Origin: Dromiciops gliroides
Taxonomy: Eukaryota; Chordata; Mammalia; Microbiotheria; Microbiotheriidae
DNA length: 64,000 nucleotides
Direction of reading: 5' to 3'
Assembly: GCF_019393635.1 (NCBI RefSeq)
Contig: NC_057866.1
Coordinates: 125,115,897-125,179,896, forward strand
The number at the start of each line of letters is the position of its first letter. Position 1 is the stretch's first letter. The position numbers and the translations under genes were made by a program. A model generated the notes under the pieces. It had not been told where the DNA came from. It ran no database searches and worked only from the letters and a program-made list of their open reading frames with translations. Below are positions 63,110-64,000 of this stretch, piece after piece.

Positions 63110-63368
63110 AACTCATGGCTAGCATTCATATAGCACTTTAAGGTTTGCAAAGTTCCTTGTAGATATCGTCTTATTTTATCCTCACAACAACCCTGAGAAG
63201 TGGGTGCTATAACTATTCCCATTTTCCAGGTGAAGAAACTGAGGCAGATAGAGGTTAAGTGACTTGCCCAGGGTCACACACTTGGTAAATATCTGAGACT
63301 GAATTTGAAATCAAGTTTTTCAGACTCCAGGTCCAACCCTCTATGTGCTGCATCACCTAATTGCCTCT
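63110..63368 (-). mobile_element. CORE-SINE (MAR1 type), well preserved
   Basis: GGCTAGCATTCATATAGCAC, 'tttaaggtttgcaaagttcc', 'tatcctcacaacaaccctgag', AGGTGAAGAAACTGAGGCAG, CTTGCCCAGGGTCACACACT, ending CACCTAATTGCCTC. Confidence 0.9.
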
Positions 63369-63930
63369 GATAAAACAGTCTGTTGAAATGAAGGAGGGGT
63401 ATGCTGCAGTGACAAGTGAAAATGGAAGGGTGGTGGGCCCCAGTGGGGTCTAGCAAAATGATCATTGACATGTAAAGAACTTGTTGGTATTTTTACAGAA
63501 TTGTACAAGCAGAGACCCAAATGATCACTTCATTGGAAAGCCATACTCTCCTGTAGAGTTGGATGCTATCAGGCTGCAACAGCAATGTTATATAAGGCAC
63601 CACTCTGGCACCTCCAACATCCTCTGTGCCTATTCTCTGCTTACGTAACCTTCCCATGACTAATGGGACTCACCAGGTACCTTGATTCTGGAAGAGGATT
63701 GCCCTGAGAAGCAGGCACGAATAATCAGTTTTTGGAAAGGTATCTTTCCCCAGTTGGAAATTAATAAATTAGCTTTCTGGTTTAGAAAGCAGGACCTTAG
63801 AATTGCAGGATTTAGAGCTGGCGGGCACTTAAGAGACCATTTGGTAGTGTCAAGCTCAAATGGAAATGGATCTCTGTAAGCCACATATTGACTTAGAAAA
63901 TTACAAATCAACATTATCTGTGTCGTATTG
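63369..63930. other. mostly unassigned; right end may be a repeat
   Basis: No gene recognised. 63845-63925 (GTAGTGTCAAGCTCAAATGG, 'ccacatattgacttagaaaatt') recalls an interspersed marsupial sequence I cannot name. Confidence 0.35.
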
Positions 63931-63932
63931 GG

Positions 63933-64000
63933 GAACAGCTAGGTGATACAGTGGATAGGGTGCCAGGCTTGGAGTCAGAAAGATCCCTTTTTCTGAGTTC
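63933..64000 (+). mobile_element. tRNA-derived SINE head, cut by window end
   Basis: GGGGAACAGCTAGGTGATAC, 'ggatagggtgccaggcttggagtcag', then TTCTGAGTTC at the window edge. Probably a MAR1-like copy. Confidence 0.85.

Overview
The window looks like nuclear DNA of a marsupial, most likely an Australian one. Its commonest repeat is a tRNA-derived SINE of about 140 bp whose head reads GGGGCAGCTAGGTGGC. I recognise this as WSINE1-like, a family abundant in Australian marsupials. I count 33 copies. Around them lie marsupial-type L1 3' ends, RTE (Bov-B clade) LINE fragments, LINE2 pieces, and CORE-SINEs of the MIR and MAR1 types, the latter with an RTE-like tail. The family names come from memory of the consensus sequences; no search was run.

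I find no host protein-coding exon in 64 kb. Every longer open frame falls in a SINE, a LINE remnant or a simple repeat, or is unsupported. Host-gene fossils are an RPS20 processed pseudogene (4758-5215, minus), a 7SL/SRP RNA pseudogene (46001-46265, plus) and a tRNA-Ile-like pseudogene (49852-49920, plus). The window is best read as intergenic DNA or the inside of a very large intron.

Layout: 1-5.2 kb holds SINEs, LINE2 and L1 scraps and the RPS20 copy. 5.4-7.6 kb has two L1 3' ends in opposite orientation. 7.6-18.4 kb mixes quiet unique DNA with SINEs, a long LINE2 piece and GATA/TC/GA microsatellites. 18.4-20.4 kb is a nest of two L1 3' ends, one split by a solo LTR. 20.4-25.4 kb is SINE-rich and includes a 1.1 kb L1. 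25.8-27.9 kb holds three RTE fragments and a SINE with an RTE-type tail. 28.8-33.5 kb holds a (TTTC)n-tailed SINE, a second solo LTR inside LINE2, and two SINEs in the same target site. 34.5-34.96 kb is a hexamer satellite with ordered unit variants. 36.9-37.9 kb is quiet and looks like conserved non-coding DNA. 37.9-39.6 kb is a long L1. 41.8-43.2 kb is a LINE2 ORF2 remnant. 44-64 kb is mostly old CORE-SINEs and LINE2 with the two RNA pseudogenes, a hAT-like fragment, a mariner-like palindrome and another RTE copy.

The young SINE is strongly skewed to the minus strand (27:6), as are L1 (about 12:2) and RTE (4:0), while the old CORE-SINEs are nearly balanced (about 22:18). This would fit transcription through the window on the plus strand, but that is inference. 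I did not find a novel multi-gene system. The most unusual features are the hexamer array, the RNA pseudogenes, the same-site double insertion and the strand skew.
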